Shown here: positions 41,848 to 49,668 of the stretch, one piece after another | Layout: every line of letters begins with the position of its first letter | Position numbering within the stretch: the stretch's first letter is position 1 | Origin: Streptomyces wuyuanensis | GTDB taxonomy: Bacteria > Actinomycetota > Actinomycetes > Streptomycetales > Streptomycetaceae | DNA length: 64,000 nucleotides | Assembly: GCF_900103455.1 (NCBI RefSeq) | Contig: NZ_FNHI01000004.1 | Span: forward strand, 1-64,000 | Direction of reading: 5' to 3' | The notes under the pieces: generated by a model | Databases searched by the model: none | Seen by the model: only the letters and a program-made list of their open reading frames with translations | What the model was told of the DNA's origin: nothing | Made by a program: the position numbers and the translations under genes

Positions 41848-43644
41848 GTGACCCAACGCATCGAGGACTACGCCCTGATCGGCGATCTGCAGACCGCGGG
41901 TCTGGTGGGCAGAGACGGCTCGGTCGACTGGCTGTGCCTGCCGCGCTTCGACTCCGGGGCCTGCTTCGCGGCCCTGCTCGGCGACGAGAACAACGGCCAC
42001 TGGCGGCTCGCCCCCAAGGGCGCCGGGCACTGCACCGGCCGCCGCTATGTGCCGGGCACTCTCGTCCTGGAGTCGTTCTGGGAAACCCGGACCGGCACGG
42101 TCAAGGTCACCGACTTCATGCCGCAACGCGACAAGGCCCCCGACGTCGTACGGATCGTGGAGGGCGTCAGCGGCACCGTCGAAATGGGCGCGACCCTGCG
42201 GCTGCGCTTCGACTACGGCTCTGTCGTCCCGTGGATGCGGCGGACGAACGACCACCGGGTCGCGGTCGCCGGCCCCGACTCCGTGTGGCTGCGCCTGGAG
42301 AACCCCGACTCCGTGCCGGTGAAGACCTGGGGACAGCAGTTCAGCACCGTCTCGTCGTTCACCGTCGGCGCCGGGCAGACCGTGGCCTTCGTCCTCACCT
42401 GGCACCCCTCGCACGAGGAGGCTCCCCGGCTCGTCGATCCCTTCGAGGCGCTGAGGGCGAGCGTCGCCGACTGGCAGGAGTGGTCCGCGCGGTGCGATTA
42501 CGAGGGTCCGTACCGGGATGCCGTGGTCCGCTCCCTGATCACCCTCAAGGCGCTGACGTACGCCCCGACGGGCGGGATCGTCGCCGCCCCCACCACCTCG
42601 CTGCCCGAGGATCCGGGCGGTGTACGGAACTGGGACTACCGCTACTGCTGGCTGCGCGACTCCACCCTGACCCTCGGCGCACTCCTCGCCACCGGCTACG
42701 CCGACGAGGCCGCCGCCTGGCGCGACTGGCTGGTGCGCGCGGTGGCGGGCGACCCCTCGGACCTGCAGATCATGTACGGCGTGGCCGGGGAGCGCCGACT
42801 GCCGGAGACGGAACTGCCCTGGCTGCGCGGGTACGAGGGCTCCGCCCCGGTCCGGATCGGCAACGGCGCCGTCGACCAGCTCCAGCTCGACGTCTACGGC
42901 GAGGTCATGGACTCGCTGCGGCTGGGCCGCGAGGCCGGTCTGGAGTCCCCGCCGCACGCCTGGAACCTCCAGCTGAGCCTGCTGGGCTTCCTGGAGTCGA
43001 CCTGGCGTGAGCCCGACGAGGGCCTGTGGGAAGTGCGCGGGCCGCGGCGCCACTTCGTGTTCTCCAAGGTGATGGCCTGGGTCGCGGCCGACCGTGCCGT
43101 ACGGACGCTGGAGGACGACCCCGGTCTGCCCGGTGACGTGACGCGGTGGCGGGCGATGCGGGACGCGGTGCACCGGGAGGTGTGCGACAGGGGCTTCGAC
43201 GCGGAGCGGAACACCTTCACGCAGTACTACGGTTCGGACGAACTGGACGCCGCGGCCCTGCTCATTCCCCGGCTGGGCTTCCTCCCGCCGGACGACCCGA
43301 GGGTCGTGGGCACGGTCGACGCGGTGCGGGCCGGGTTGAGCCGGCACGGGCTGATCGACCGCTACAGCACCAAGGGTCCGTCCGTCGACGGGCTGCCCGG
43401 CCGTGAAGGAACGTTCCTCGTCTGCTCGTTCTGGATGGTCGACGCGCTCCGTGCGACCGGCCGGGTGGAGGAGGCCAAGGACCTCTTCGAGCGGCTGCTG
43501 GAACTGCGCAACGACGTGGGGCTGCTGGCCGAGGAGTACGACCCGGTGGCGCGGCGGCAGCTCGGGAACTTCCCCCAGGCGTTCAGCCATGTGGGGCTGG
43601 TGGGCTCAGCCCTGGCCCTCGCCGCACGCGGCGCGGCAGGATAG
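41848..43644 (+). CDS. GH15-family glycoside hydrolase (glucoamylase/trehalase-like)
   Basis: This 598-residue cytoplasmic enzyme has an N-terminal beta-sandwich domain (IEDYALIGDLQTAGLVGRDGSVDWLCLPRFDSGACFAALLG) and a C-terminal (alpha/alpha)6 barrel with RNWDYRYCWLRDS, PWLRGYEGSAPVRIGNGAVDQLQLDVYGE and VGLLAEEYDP, where the catalytic Glu residues lie. In mycobacteria close relatives are trehalases; others act on alpha-glucans. The start is GTG at 41848, with GAGGG further upstream. No signal peptide is present. It is followed after 5 bp by an SDR gene. Confidence 0.92.
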   Translation: MTQRIEDYALIGDLQTAGLVGRDGSVDWLCLPRFDSGACFAALLGDENNGHWRLAPKGAGHCTGRRYVPGTLVLESFWETRTGTVKVTDFMPQRDKAPDVVRIVEGVSGTVEMGATLRLRFDYGSVVPWMRRTNDHRVAVAGPDSVWLRLENPDSVPVKTWGQQFSTVSSFTVGAGQTVAFVLTWHPSHEEAPRLVDPFEALRASVADWQEWSARCDYEGPYRDAVVRSLITLKALTYAPTGGIVAAPTTSLPEDPGGVRNWDYRYCWLRDSTLTLGALLATGYADEAAAWRDWLVRAVAGDPSDLQIMYGVAGERRLPETELPWLRGYEGSAPVRIGNGAVDQLQLDVYGEVMDSLRLGREAGLESPPHAWNLQLSLLGFLESTWREPDEGLWEVRGPRRHFVFSKVMAWVAADRAVRTLEDDPGLPGDVTRWRAMRDAVHREVCDRGFDAERNTFTQYYGSDELDAAALLIPRLGFLPPDDPRVVGTVDAVRAGLSRHGLIDRYSTKGPSVDGLPGREGTFLVCSFWMVDALRATGRVEEAKDLFERLLELRNDVGLLAEEYDPVARRQLGNFPQAFSHVGLVGSALALAARGAAG

Positions 43645-43649
43645 GGCCC

Positions 43650-44405
43650 ATGGATCTTGGACTGAAGGACCGTGTCTACGTCGTCACCGGGGCGACCCGC
43701 GGGCTGGGCAACGCCGCCGCCCGGGCGCTCGCAGCCGACGGCGCGAAGCTGATCATCACCGGACGGGACACGAAGGCCGCGGCGGACGCGGCGGCCGAGA
43801 TCGGCCCGGACGCCGTCGGCATCGCGGCCGACAACGCCGACCCGGAGACCGCCGAGCGGCTGATCGGGGCCGCCCGAGCGCACTTCGGCCGTTTCGACGG
43901 CGTGCTGATCAGCGTCGGCGGCCCGCCGCCGGGCTTCGTCGCCGACAACTCGGACGAGCAGTGGCAGGCGGCCTTCGAGTCGGTGTTCCTGGGCGCGGTC
44001 AGGCTGGCGCGGGGCGCGGCTGCCGCACTGGGTGAGGGCGGCGTCGTCGGCTTCGTGCTGTCCGGCTCGGTCCACGAGCCGATTCCCGGGCTGACCATTT
44101 CGAATGGCCTGCGGCCCGGCCTGGCCGGTTTCGCGAAGTCGCTCTCCGACGAGCTGGGCCCGCGTGGCATCCGCGTCGTGGGACTGCTGCCCGCCCGTAT
44201 CGACACCGACCGGGTGCGCGAGCTGGACTCGCTGTCCGGAGACGCGGACGCGGCCCGTGCCGCCAACGAGGCCCGTATTCCGCTGCGGCGCTACGGCACT
44301 CCGGAGGAGTTCGGGCGCACGGCGGCGTTCATGCTGTCGCCCGCCGCGTCGTACCTCACGGGTGTGATGCTGCCGGTGGACGGCGGGGCGAGGTCCGGTT
44401 TCTGA
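43650..44405 (+). CDS. SDR-family protein lacking the YxxxK pair
   Basis: This 251-residue protein has an SDR fold (VVTGATRGLGNAAARALAADGA, SVGGPPPG in place of NAG). Where YxxxK should follow the active-site Ser it reads SGSVHEPIPGLTISNGLRPGLAGFAKSL, with Asn and Arg instead of Tyr and Lys. This matches a known SDR subgroup with an imperfect catalytic tetrad (BKR-like). It may bind NAD(P)H without classical catalysis, or use other residues. The start is ATG at 43650, 5 bp after the GH15 gene, so both are probably co-transcribed. Confidence 0.88.
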   Translation: MDLGLKDRVYVVTGATRGLGNAAARALAADGAKLIITGRDTKAAADAAAEIGPDAVGIAADNADPETAERLIGAARAHFGRFDGVLISVGGPPPGFVADNSDEQWQAAFESVFLGAVRLARGAAAALGEGGVVGFVLSGSVHEPIPGLTISNGLRPGLAGFAKSLSDELGPRGIRVVGLLPARIDTDRVRELDSLSGDADAARAANEARIPLRRYGTPEEFGRTAAFMLSPAASYLTGVMLPVDGGARSGF

Positions 44406-44511
44406 CGCGTGCGTGCGAGGCCCGGTCCGGAGGGCAGCGGCCGTCCGCCGGCGGGCGGGGCGGCCCTTCACGGACACGGCCCCGCGCCGCGTGCCGGTGC
44501 CGGGCCCGTAC

Positions 44512-44552
44512 ACGCACCGGCCGGTGACGCGGACGGTCACCGGCCGGTGCGT
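44512..44552. terminator. Very strong bidirectional terminator
   Basis: A perfect 17-bp stem (44512-44528 with 44536-44552) surrounds loop GCGGACG. It lies between the convergent SDR and coiled-coil protein genes. Confidence 0.8.
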
Positions 44553-44564
44553 ACGGCACGGCGG

Positions 44565-44750
44565 TCACTCCATGGGGTAGATGTCCCCGGACCCCATCGC
44601 GCTCTCCTGCTCGCTCTGCTCCTGGAGCCTGCGCGCCTTCTCCTTGAGCCGCTTGCTCTCCTCGGGATCGTTCACGCGCTCCGCGGCCTGCTTCAGCTCC
44701 TCGGCCTTCTGCCGCATCTGCCGGACCCGGCCGCCGATTTCGTCTGACAT
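44565..44750 (-). CDS. Small coiled-coil protein (DUF6381-like)
   Basis: This 61-residue, highly charged helical protein (VRQMRQKAEELKQAAERVNDPEESKRLKEKARRLQEQSEQE) forms a two-helix coiled coil with a central NDPEE turn. I recall a Streptomyces family, DUF6381, of this form. The start is ATG at 44750, eight bases after GAGGAGG; ATG 44756 is too near the ribosome site. Function is unknown. It lies downstream of the Asp23/AmaP operon, 260 bp away. Confidence 0.75.
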   Translation of the reverse strand: MSDEIGGRVRQMRQKAEELKQAAERVNDPEESKRLKEKARRLQEQSEQESAMGSGDIYPME

Positions 44751-44938
44751 GCTCATGCCCTCCTCGGACGTCGCTTCCAGCGGACCACTCTCAGCGAACC
44801 AGGGCACCTGCCCGCTCGCATCCCGAACGCCGACCGCGCCCCGGACACCCACCGCCCGAGCGCGCTCTCCCGGTGCCCCGCGCTCCCGGCACGGCCCGCA
44901 ACAGCCCTGCCCGCCGAACCACCCGCCGCACGACGGCC

Positions 44939-45010
44939 GTCGCCCCAGGCCACGCGCCGCCCGGAACCGTCGCCCCAGGCCACACGCCGGCCTGACCCGT
45001 CGCCCCAGGT
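44939..45010. repeat. 30-bp tandem repeat, about 2.5 copies
   Basis: GTCGCCCCAGGCCAC starts at 44939 and 44969, and GTCGCCCCAGGTCAC at 44999, giving a 30-bp period with decay between copies. The last copy runs into the stop of the AmaP-like gene. A minus-strand frame through it would give repeated WGDGSGRRVA, but nothing supports translation. Confidence 0.65.
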
Positions 45011-45597
45011 CACGTCACGCGCTTCGCCCGGTGCTTCTGGGCGCGCAGCCGCACCTCCGCGGGCAGCGACGCCAGCCCCGCCGAGTCGCGCGCGTGGGTC
45101 AGGGCCTCGGCCGAGAGGCGGTGCAGGGTCTCGCCCGGTGACGCGAAGGGTTCGAGAAGAAGCCGCACACGGGCCGCCGGGGCCGTGCGGCGGCCGTGCA
45201 GGACGACCTGGGTCCGGGCCACACCGTCCAGGTCCTCTGCCTCCCTCGCGAGCACGGCCTCCATGGCCCGGCCCCGCAGCAGCGCCCCCTCCCCGTCACC
45301 GCTGTCCACCAGCACCTCGGTCAGCCGCGAACGGCGGAACTGCGCCAGCAGCCACCAGAGAGCGAGGAGGACGACGACCACCAGTACCGCGATCGCCACG
45401 GGCCACCACCAGCCCTGGTCCTCCCACCGCTGCCGGCGGCCATCGCTCAGCAGGACGGCGTCGGCCCCCGGCCACGGCCACCAGGACGGCACCGGCAGCC
45501 GCAGCCCCGCCGCCAGGACCGCTCCCCCCAGCAGGACGAGCACCAGACCGGCCAGCCCGATCAGCACCCGGTTGACGACCCGCAGCATCCCGCTCAC
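45010..45597 (-). CDS. amaP: AmaP-like alkaline shock membrane anchor protein
   Basis: This 195-residue protein has an N-terminal helix (VLIGLAGLVLVLLGGAVLAAGL) and a second helix (WWPVAIAVLVVVVLLALWWLLAQF, about 63-87), then a cytosolic Asp23-like domain. AmaP in Staphylococcus anchors Asp23 at the membrane. It is the last gene of a five-gene operon and overlaps the DUF6286 gene by four bases. The start is GTG at 45597. Confidence 0.85.
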   Translation of the reverse strand: MSGMLRVVNRVLIGLAGLVLVLLGGAVLAAGLRLPVPSWWPWPGADAVLLSDGRRQRWEDQGWWWPVAIAVLVVVVLLALWWLLAQFRRSRLTEVLVDSGDGEGALLRGRAMEAVLAREAEDLDGVARTQVVLHGRRTAPAARVRLLLEPFASPGETLHRLSAEALTHARDSAGLASLPAEVRLRAQKHRAKRVT

Positions 45598-46265
45598 CCC
45601 TTCTTCGCCGGGCGGCGCACCTGTACGGACAGAGCCGGCCGCCGCACCAGCCCGAGCTCACGGATGCCCTCGCCCAGCACGGTGTCCAGATCGGATCTGA
45701 CCTCGTCCAGTTCGCGGAAGTGGGACACCGCCCGCACCGCGACCCGGGAGCGCCGTACCCGCACCCGTACCGACTGCACCCCGGAGACCTCCATCGCCCG
45801 GTCGCGCAGGACGAGTTCGGCGGCGTCCCGGTCGAGCCCGGCCCGCACGTCCGCGTCGCCCGCCCGGCGGCGCATGGGCAGCAGATTCCGCAGCCCCGGC
45901 GTCACGGCGAGCACCACCAGCCAGACTCCGACCGCGACGGCCGCACCCGCACCCGCCAGCACCCAGGTGTCGTCCACCGGTCGGCTCGCCAGTTCGCCGG
46001 CGAGCGACCGCCGCCAGCCCATCCCGGGGCGCTCGGCCCGTACCGAGGCGACGTCGAACAGCAGCAGCCCCGCCCCGGCCGTCACCACCAGGGCGAGCAG
46101 CGCGGCGGGGACCCGCCGCCGCGACCAGAAGCGCCCGGCGCCGCCGTCGTCGTCGGCCGCCGGCAGCGGCCGGTACGCGGCGGCGGAGGCCGACTGGTCC
46201 AGTTCCCGTGCGGATTCCGTGACCGGGCCGCTCCCCCGGACGGATCCCTTCACCGGTTCGCTCAT
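45594..46265 (-). CDS. DUF6286-type membrane protein of Asp23 operon
   Basis: This 223-residue protein has a polar N-terminal tail, two membrane helices (VPAALLALVVTAGAGLLLFDVA and DTWVLAGAGAAVAVGVWLVVLAV), and a C-terminal basic soluble part (about 150-223: VRVRVRRSRVAVRAVSHFRELDEVRSDLDTVL). The order resembles a second AmaP-like anchor. I recall DUF6286 as its Streptomyces label. The start is ATG at 46265, overlapping the upstream gene by four bases. Function is inferred from the cluster only. Confidence 0.75.
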   Translation of the reverse strand: MSEPVKGSVRGSGPVTESARELDQSASAAAYRPLPAADDDGGAGRFWSRRRVPAALLALVVTAGAGLLLFDVASVRAERPGMGWRRSLAGELASRPVDDTWVLAGAGAAVAVGVWLVVLAVTPGLRNLLPMRRRAGDADVRAGLDRDAAELVLRDRAMEVSGVQSVRVRVRRSRVAVRAVSHFRELDEVRSDLDTVLGEGIRELGLVRRPALSVQVRRPAKKG

Positions 46266-46684
46266 CGGAGCCTCCCCTGGGCAGCCCGGCGCGTGTGGAC
46301 GGAGTGCAGCCGCTCGATCCGTACGGCGACCTCCGGCACCGCCATTCCCGCCAACGCCTCTACCCGCTGGGCGACATGACGACGCACGGCACGGCACTGC
46401 CCGCCGATGTCGCACGGGTAGTCGAGCTCGAGGCTGATCCGTACCCGGGCGTGGTCATGGTGCACGGTGACCGTCGCATGCGGTGCGGAGCCGCCCTCCG
46501 GCACATGGGTGAGTGCCTCACGGGCCGCCTGGGCGGCGATCTTCGCGACCACCCGGTCGGCGATGGCGGTCGCACCCCGCTCGGCCGGGGGGATCCGTTT
46601 CCCCCCGTGGTTCGAGGACGCCGGTGCGGGCGGGCCCGCGGCCGGTGCCGAAGGGACCGGGGAGGGAGGCGTCTCGGCGGCCAC
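46262..46684 (-). CDS. Asp23/Gls24-like protein, short
   Basis: This 140-residue protein has a Pro/Ala-rich start and then an Asp23-like domain (GATAIADRVVAKIAAQAAREALTHVPEGG...ATVTVHHDHARVRISLELDYPCDIGGQCRAVRRHVAQRVEALAGMAVPEVAVRIERL). The pattern of a helix followed by beta strands with alternating Val matches Asp23. The start is GTG at 46684, just after the preceding stop. It probably pairs with the full Asp23 protein encoded first in the operon. Confidence 0.8.
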   Translation of the reverse strand: MAAETPPSPVPSAPAAGPPAPASSNHGGKRIPPAERGATAIADRVVAKIAAQAAREALTHVPEGGSAPHATVTVHHDHARVRISLELDYPCDIGGQCRAVRRHVAQRVEALAGMAVPEVAVRIERLHSVHTRRAAQGRLR

Positions 46685-46690
46685 GCCGGG

Positions 46691-46882
46691 TCACCCCCGC
46701 CGGTCGCCGTGCTCGCGGCCCCGGAAGAAGTCGCTCGGTTCGAGATCGCCGTCGAGCACGCGCCCGACGACGAAACCGACCGCACCCAGTGCCGCCACCA
46801 GCAGGAACGCCGCGAACCCGCCGAAGTACCCGGCGAATCCGAGCGCCATTCCGGCCAGCAGACCGGCCACCGCCATGCTCAT
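46691..46882 (-). CDS. Small Gly/Ala-rich membrane protein (DUF2273-like)
   Basis: This 63-residue protein has two short hydrophobic helices (AVAGLLAGMALGFAGYFGGFAAFLLVAALGAVGFVVG) and a charged tail (DGDLEPSDFFRGREHGDRRG). In Firmicutes Asp23 operons a DUF2273 membrane peptide takes this place, and this is probably the counterpart. The start is ATG at 46882 after GAGAGGGG. Confidence 0.8.
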   Translation of the reverse strand: MSMAVAGLLAGMALGFAGYFGGFAAFLLVAALGAVGFVVGRVLDGDLEPSDFFRGREHGDRRG

Positions 46883-46906
46883 TACGGGCCCCTCTCTCGA
46901 GCTCCG

Positions 46907-47365
46907 CTACTGGATCCGCGGTTCCGTCTCTTCGTCTTCCTCGTCCGGCAGCTTCACATCGCCGACGGCGATGTTGACCTCGACGACCTCCAAGCCGGTC
47001 ATCCGCTCGACGGCGGCGACGACGTTCTCGCGGACGGCGCGGGCCACGTCCACGATCGCGACGCCGTAGTCGACGACGATCTCCAGGTCGAGGGCGGTCT
47101 GCTTCTCGCCGACCTCGGCCTTCACCCCGCGGGTGACGGGCGGTTTGCCACCGGGCACCCGGTCGCGCACCGCGCCGAAGGTGCGGGACAGTCCGCTGCC
47201 CATGGCATGGACACCGACCACGTCCCGAGCCGCGAGCGCGGCGATCTTCTCGACGACGCCGTCGGCGATGGTGGTGCGGCCCCGGGTCGCCGGGTCGCCG
47301 CCGCCTCGCCGGACCGTGCCGGCCGGTTCCTTGGTCACACTGACATCCGTGTCGGTCATCGCCAT
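46907..47365 (-). CDS. Asp23/Gls24 envelope stress response protein
   Basis: This 152-residue protein is the clearest Asp23-family member in the cluster: TTIADGVVEKIAALAARDVVGVHAMG, VKAEVGEKQTALDLEIVVDYGVAIVDVARAVRENVVAAVERMTGLEVVEVNIAVGDVKLP. Asp23 forms a membrane-tethered network and answers cell-wall stress in staphylococci. It heads the operon. The start is ATG at 47365 after GGAAAGG; ATG 47359 is possible. The acidic C-terminus (DEEDEETEP) is typical. Confidence 0.9.
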   Translation of the reverse strand: MAMTDTDVSVTKEPAGTVRRGGGDPATRGRTTIADGVVEKIAALAARDVVGVHAMGSGLSRTFGAVRDRVPGGKPPVTRGVKAEVGEKQTALDLEIVVDYGVAIVDVARAVRENVVAAVERMTGLEVVEVNIAVGDVKLPDEEDEETEPRIQ

Positions 47366-47478
47366 GCGTACCTTTCCGGGCGGTGGTGAACTCCCGACTA
47401 CGCTGACCACACTAAGTCCGCTTGCACGCTCCCGCGCCGGTGGATGCGGCAGGCTGGAGCAATGACGAGGCGGTGCCG

Positions 47479-48315
47479 ATGACGACGGCCGAGGGTTGGA
47501 CCGGGGCGGTGCGGGCCCGGCTGGGGCTGGGCAGACTGCTTCCGCTCGGTACCGCGCAGGACGGCGCCTGGCTGGCGGAACGGGCGGCGGAGCCGGTGTT
47601 GCGGCGGGCCGCGGCGGAAGTGCCGGGCGTGGTGCCCGGCACGATCAGGACCGGACTCGCCGACCCGGGCTCGGCCGGGACGCCGGCCGTCCCGCCTCCC
47701 CCGGCCGCGCTGCCGCCGGGGCCGCTGCGGATCGAGGCGGAGTTCGCTTCGGCCACCGCGGCGCCCCTTCCCGAACTGGCCGAGCAGCTGCGTACCGCGC
47801 TGCTCACCGCCGCCGGGGAACACCTCGGACTCCCGGTCACGGTCGTCGATCTCCGGGTGACGACCCTGCTGGACGCGCCGCCGGAACCCGCGGGAGCACC
47901 GGCGCCGGTACCCGCCCCCGGGTCAGAGGGCTTGCGGCCGGAAGAGGCGCCTGCCGCGGCGAAGGAGCCGGGTGACGGGGCACGCGCCGGGGACGCCCTG
48001 CGGGGGTCACGGGGGACGGCAGCAGCCGAGAGGCCGGTGGAGGGTGCCGCTGAGCGGCGGGGCGGCGCCGGTGCGGCGGAACCGCGGGACGTGATCGCCG
48101 CCGCCGCGGCCGCAGTCCCGGGCGTCGCCCGCCTCACCGGCACGCTCGGGGCCGCCGTACGGGTCGAGGAGTCCGGCGTACGGGTGGAGTGCGCGACGGC
48201 GTCGGGGCACCGTCCCGTGGAGGTGGCCCGCGCGGTCCGCGCCGCGGTCACCTCGGTCCTGTTGTCGCCCCTCCCGGTCACGGTCCTCGTCACCGAGGTC
48301 GACTGCGGGGCGTGA
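47479..48315 (+). CDS. P10-family-labelled protein with two degenerate Asp23-like modules
   Basis: This 278-residue protein is divergent from the Asp23 operon across 113 bp. I recall Streptomyces homologues labelled nucleopolyhedrovirus P10 family, which tells nothing about role. By eye, residues about 20-120 (WLAERAAEPVLRRAAAEVPGVVPG... LRIEAEFASATAAPLPELAEQLRTALLTAAGEHLGLPVTVVDLRV) and about 205-278 (DVIAAAAAAVPGVARLTGTLGAAVRVEESGVRVECATASGHRPVEVARAVRAAVTSVLLSPLPVTVLVTEV) each follow the Asp23 pattern of helix, AVPGV turn and beta strands. A Pro/Ala/Glu-rich linker joins them. The start is ATG at 47479 with GAGG upstream. Confidence 0.7.
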   Translation: MTTAEGWTGAVRARLGLGRLLPLGTAQDGAWLAERAAEPVLRRAAAEVPGVVPGTIRTGLADPGSAGTPAVPPPPAALPPGPLRIEAEFASATAAPLPELAEQLRTALLTAAGEHLGLPVTVVDLRVTTLLDAPPEPAGAPAPVPAPGSEGLRPEEAPAAAKEPGDGARAGDALRGSRGTAAAERPVEGAAERRGGAGAAEPRDVIAAAAAAVPGVARLTGTLGAAVRVEESGVRVECATASGHRPVEVARAVRAAVTSVLLSPLPVTVLVTEVDCGA

Positions 48316-48461
48316 CGGCGCCCGCTGATGGACGTCCCCGGGCGACGGTGGGGCCCCGCCGCCGGGAGCCGGCCTCCCTTGCCTACGCGCGTCGTATCCA
48401 CGCGGGCACGGAACCGCCCCCACACTCCCGGCCGGGGTCCGCCCGGAAAAGGGCGCGAACG

Positions 48462-48493
48462 GCACCGGCCGGCGCGAAGGCGCCGGCCGGTGC
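48462..48493. terminator. Bidirectional terminator
   Basis: GCACCGGCCGGCGC (48462-48475) pairs perfectly with GCGCCGGCCGGTGC (48480-48493) around GAAG, between convergent genes. Confidence 0.8.
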
Positions 48494-48515
48494 GAGCGGG
48501 ACCGGCCCGCGTCGT

Positions 48516-49307
48516 TCAGTCGGCGAGCCCCGCCAGATCACGCAGCCGGCGTGCCTGCGCGGCGCGCTCGGCGGTGCGCTGGTCCTCGTACGCACGCGAC
48601 TGGGCACCACGCAGCAGCGCCTTGGTCTCGATCACCGCGTCACGCGGCGCGGCGAGCAGCGCTGCGGTCAAGTCCCGCACCGACCCGTCGAGTTCCTCGG
48701 CGGCCACGGCGAGATTGGCGAGTCCGATCCGCTCCGCCTCGTCAGCCAGGACGAAGCGGCCCGTGGCGCAGATCTCCAGCGCACGGGCGTAGCCGACCAG
48801 CGAGACGAGAGGGTGCGTCCCGGTGAGGTCGGGGACCAGGCCCAGCCCGGTCTCGCGCATGGCGAACTGCACGTCCTGCGCCACGACCCGCAGGTCGCAG
48901 GCGAGGGCGAGCTGGAACCCGGCACCGATCGCATGCCCCTGGACGGCCGCGATCGACACGATGTCGTTGCGGCGCCACCAGGTGAACGCCTCCTGGTACT
49001 CGGCGATGACGGCGTCGAGCTCGGCGTCCGAGCCGCGTGCGAGATCGATGAACGACGGCTCGCCGTCGAATCCCTCCGGCGTGAAGGCCTGCCGGTCCAG
49101 CCCCGCGGAGAAGGACTTGCCCTCGCCGCGCAGCACGACGACCCGCACGGTACCCGGCAGCGACCGCCCGGCCTCGGCCAACGCCCGCCAGAGAGCGGGG
49201 GATTGGGCATTGCGCTTGGCCGGGTTGGTGAGGGTCACCGTGGCCACCGCGTCTTCGACGGTGAGCCGTACGCCGTCCTTGTCGAGCACAGAGTCCAGCG
49301 AAGTCAT
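48516..49307 (-). CDS. Enoyl-CoA hydratase/isomerase family protein
   Basis: This 263-residue crotonase-fold protein has the oxyanion-hole motifs VVVLRGEGKSFSAGLD and IAAVQGHAIGAGFQLALACDLRV, and RETGLGLVPDLTGTHPLVSLVG, where the acid/base residue usually sits. A long Phe/Trp-rich insertion (about 105-115: YQEAFTWWRRND) is family-consistent. It could hydrate enoyl-CoA or act on another acyl-CoA. The start is ATG at 49307. The next leftward gene upstream is gbn. Confidence 0.9.
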   Translation of the reverse strand: MTSLDSVLDKDGVRLTVEDAVATVTLTNPAKRNAQSPALWRALAEAGRSLPGTVRVVVLRGEGKSFSAGLDRQAFTPEGFDGEPSFIDLARGSDAELDAVIAEYQEAFTWWRRNDIVSIAAVQGHAIGAGFQLALACDLRVVAQDVQFAMRETGLGLVPDLTGTHPLVSLVGYARALEICATGRFVLADEAERIGLANLAVAAEELDGSVRDLTAALLAAPRDAVIETKALLRGAQSRAYEDQRTAERAAQARRLRDLAGLAD

Positions 49308-49446
49308 GAGGCGCCTCCGGTTCCGGTGCGGTCAGTGCAGCAAACATCAAGTGACTGCACAGTAACCACCCGGCCGACCGCTGGATCGGCCGGGTGGCCG
49401 GCACCGGAGACCGGCCGGCCTCAGACGACGCTCGGGAAATCGGTCG

Positions 49447-49668
49447 TCAGGTCGAAGCCGCCTTCTTGCCTCGCGTCGCCCCGCCGCGTCCACGCAGCGT
49501 GACTCCGGACTCGCTGAGCATCCGGTGGACGAATCCATAGGAGCGGCCGGTCTCCTCGGCCAACGCCCGGATGCTCGCACCGGAGTCGTACTTCTTCTTC
49601 AGGTCTGCCGCGAGCTTGTCGCGCGCGGCGCCGGTCACCCGGCTGCCCTTCTTCAGAGTCTCGGCCAC
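49447..49668 (-). CDS. gbn: Gbn, GATC-binding nucleoid-associated protein
   Basis: This 73-residue basic protein (GSRVTGAARDKLAADLKKKYDSGASIRALAEETGRSYGFVHRMLSESG) has one helix-turn-helix (about 28-55) and a basic C-terminal tail (RGRGGATRGKKAAST). I recall its S. coelicolor counterpart, SCO1839, as Gbn, a nucleoid protein that binds GATC and affects sporulation and antibiotic production. The start is GTG at 49668, five bases after GAGGAGG. A dense run of GATC lies about 290-340 bp upstream. A GC-rich hairpin follows the stop. Confidence 0.88.
   Translation of the reverse strand: MAETLKKGSRVTGAARDKLAADLKKKYDSGASIRALAEETGRSYGFVHRMLSESGVTLRGRGGATRGKKAAST

Noticed and set aside
40255-43590. 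Open frame of more than 1100 codons on the minus strand across SURF1 and GH15
   Set aside because: It is antisense to two clear family members, with composition (His/Arg/Gly/Val) typical of frames opposite high-GC coding DNA, and no start signal.
44753-45013. Minus-strand frame with repeated WGDGSGRRVA peptide
   Set aside because: Driven by the 30-bp DNA tandem repeat; no ribosome site and it ends in unrelated low-complexity sequence.
48189-49502. 437-codon plus-strand frame over the enoyl-CoA hydratase
   Set aside because: Antisense shadow of a crotonase-family gene with intact motifs.
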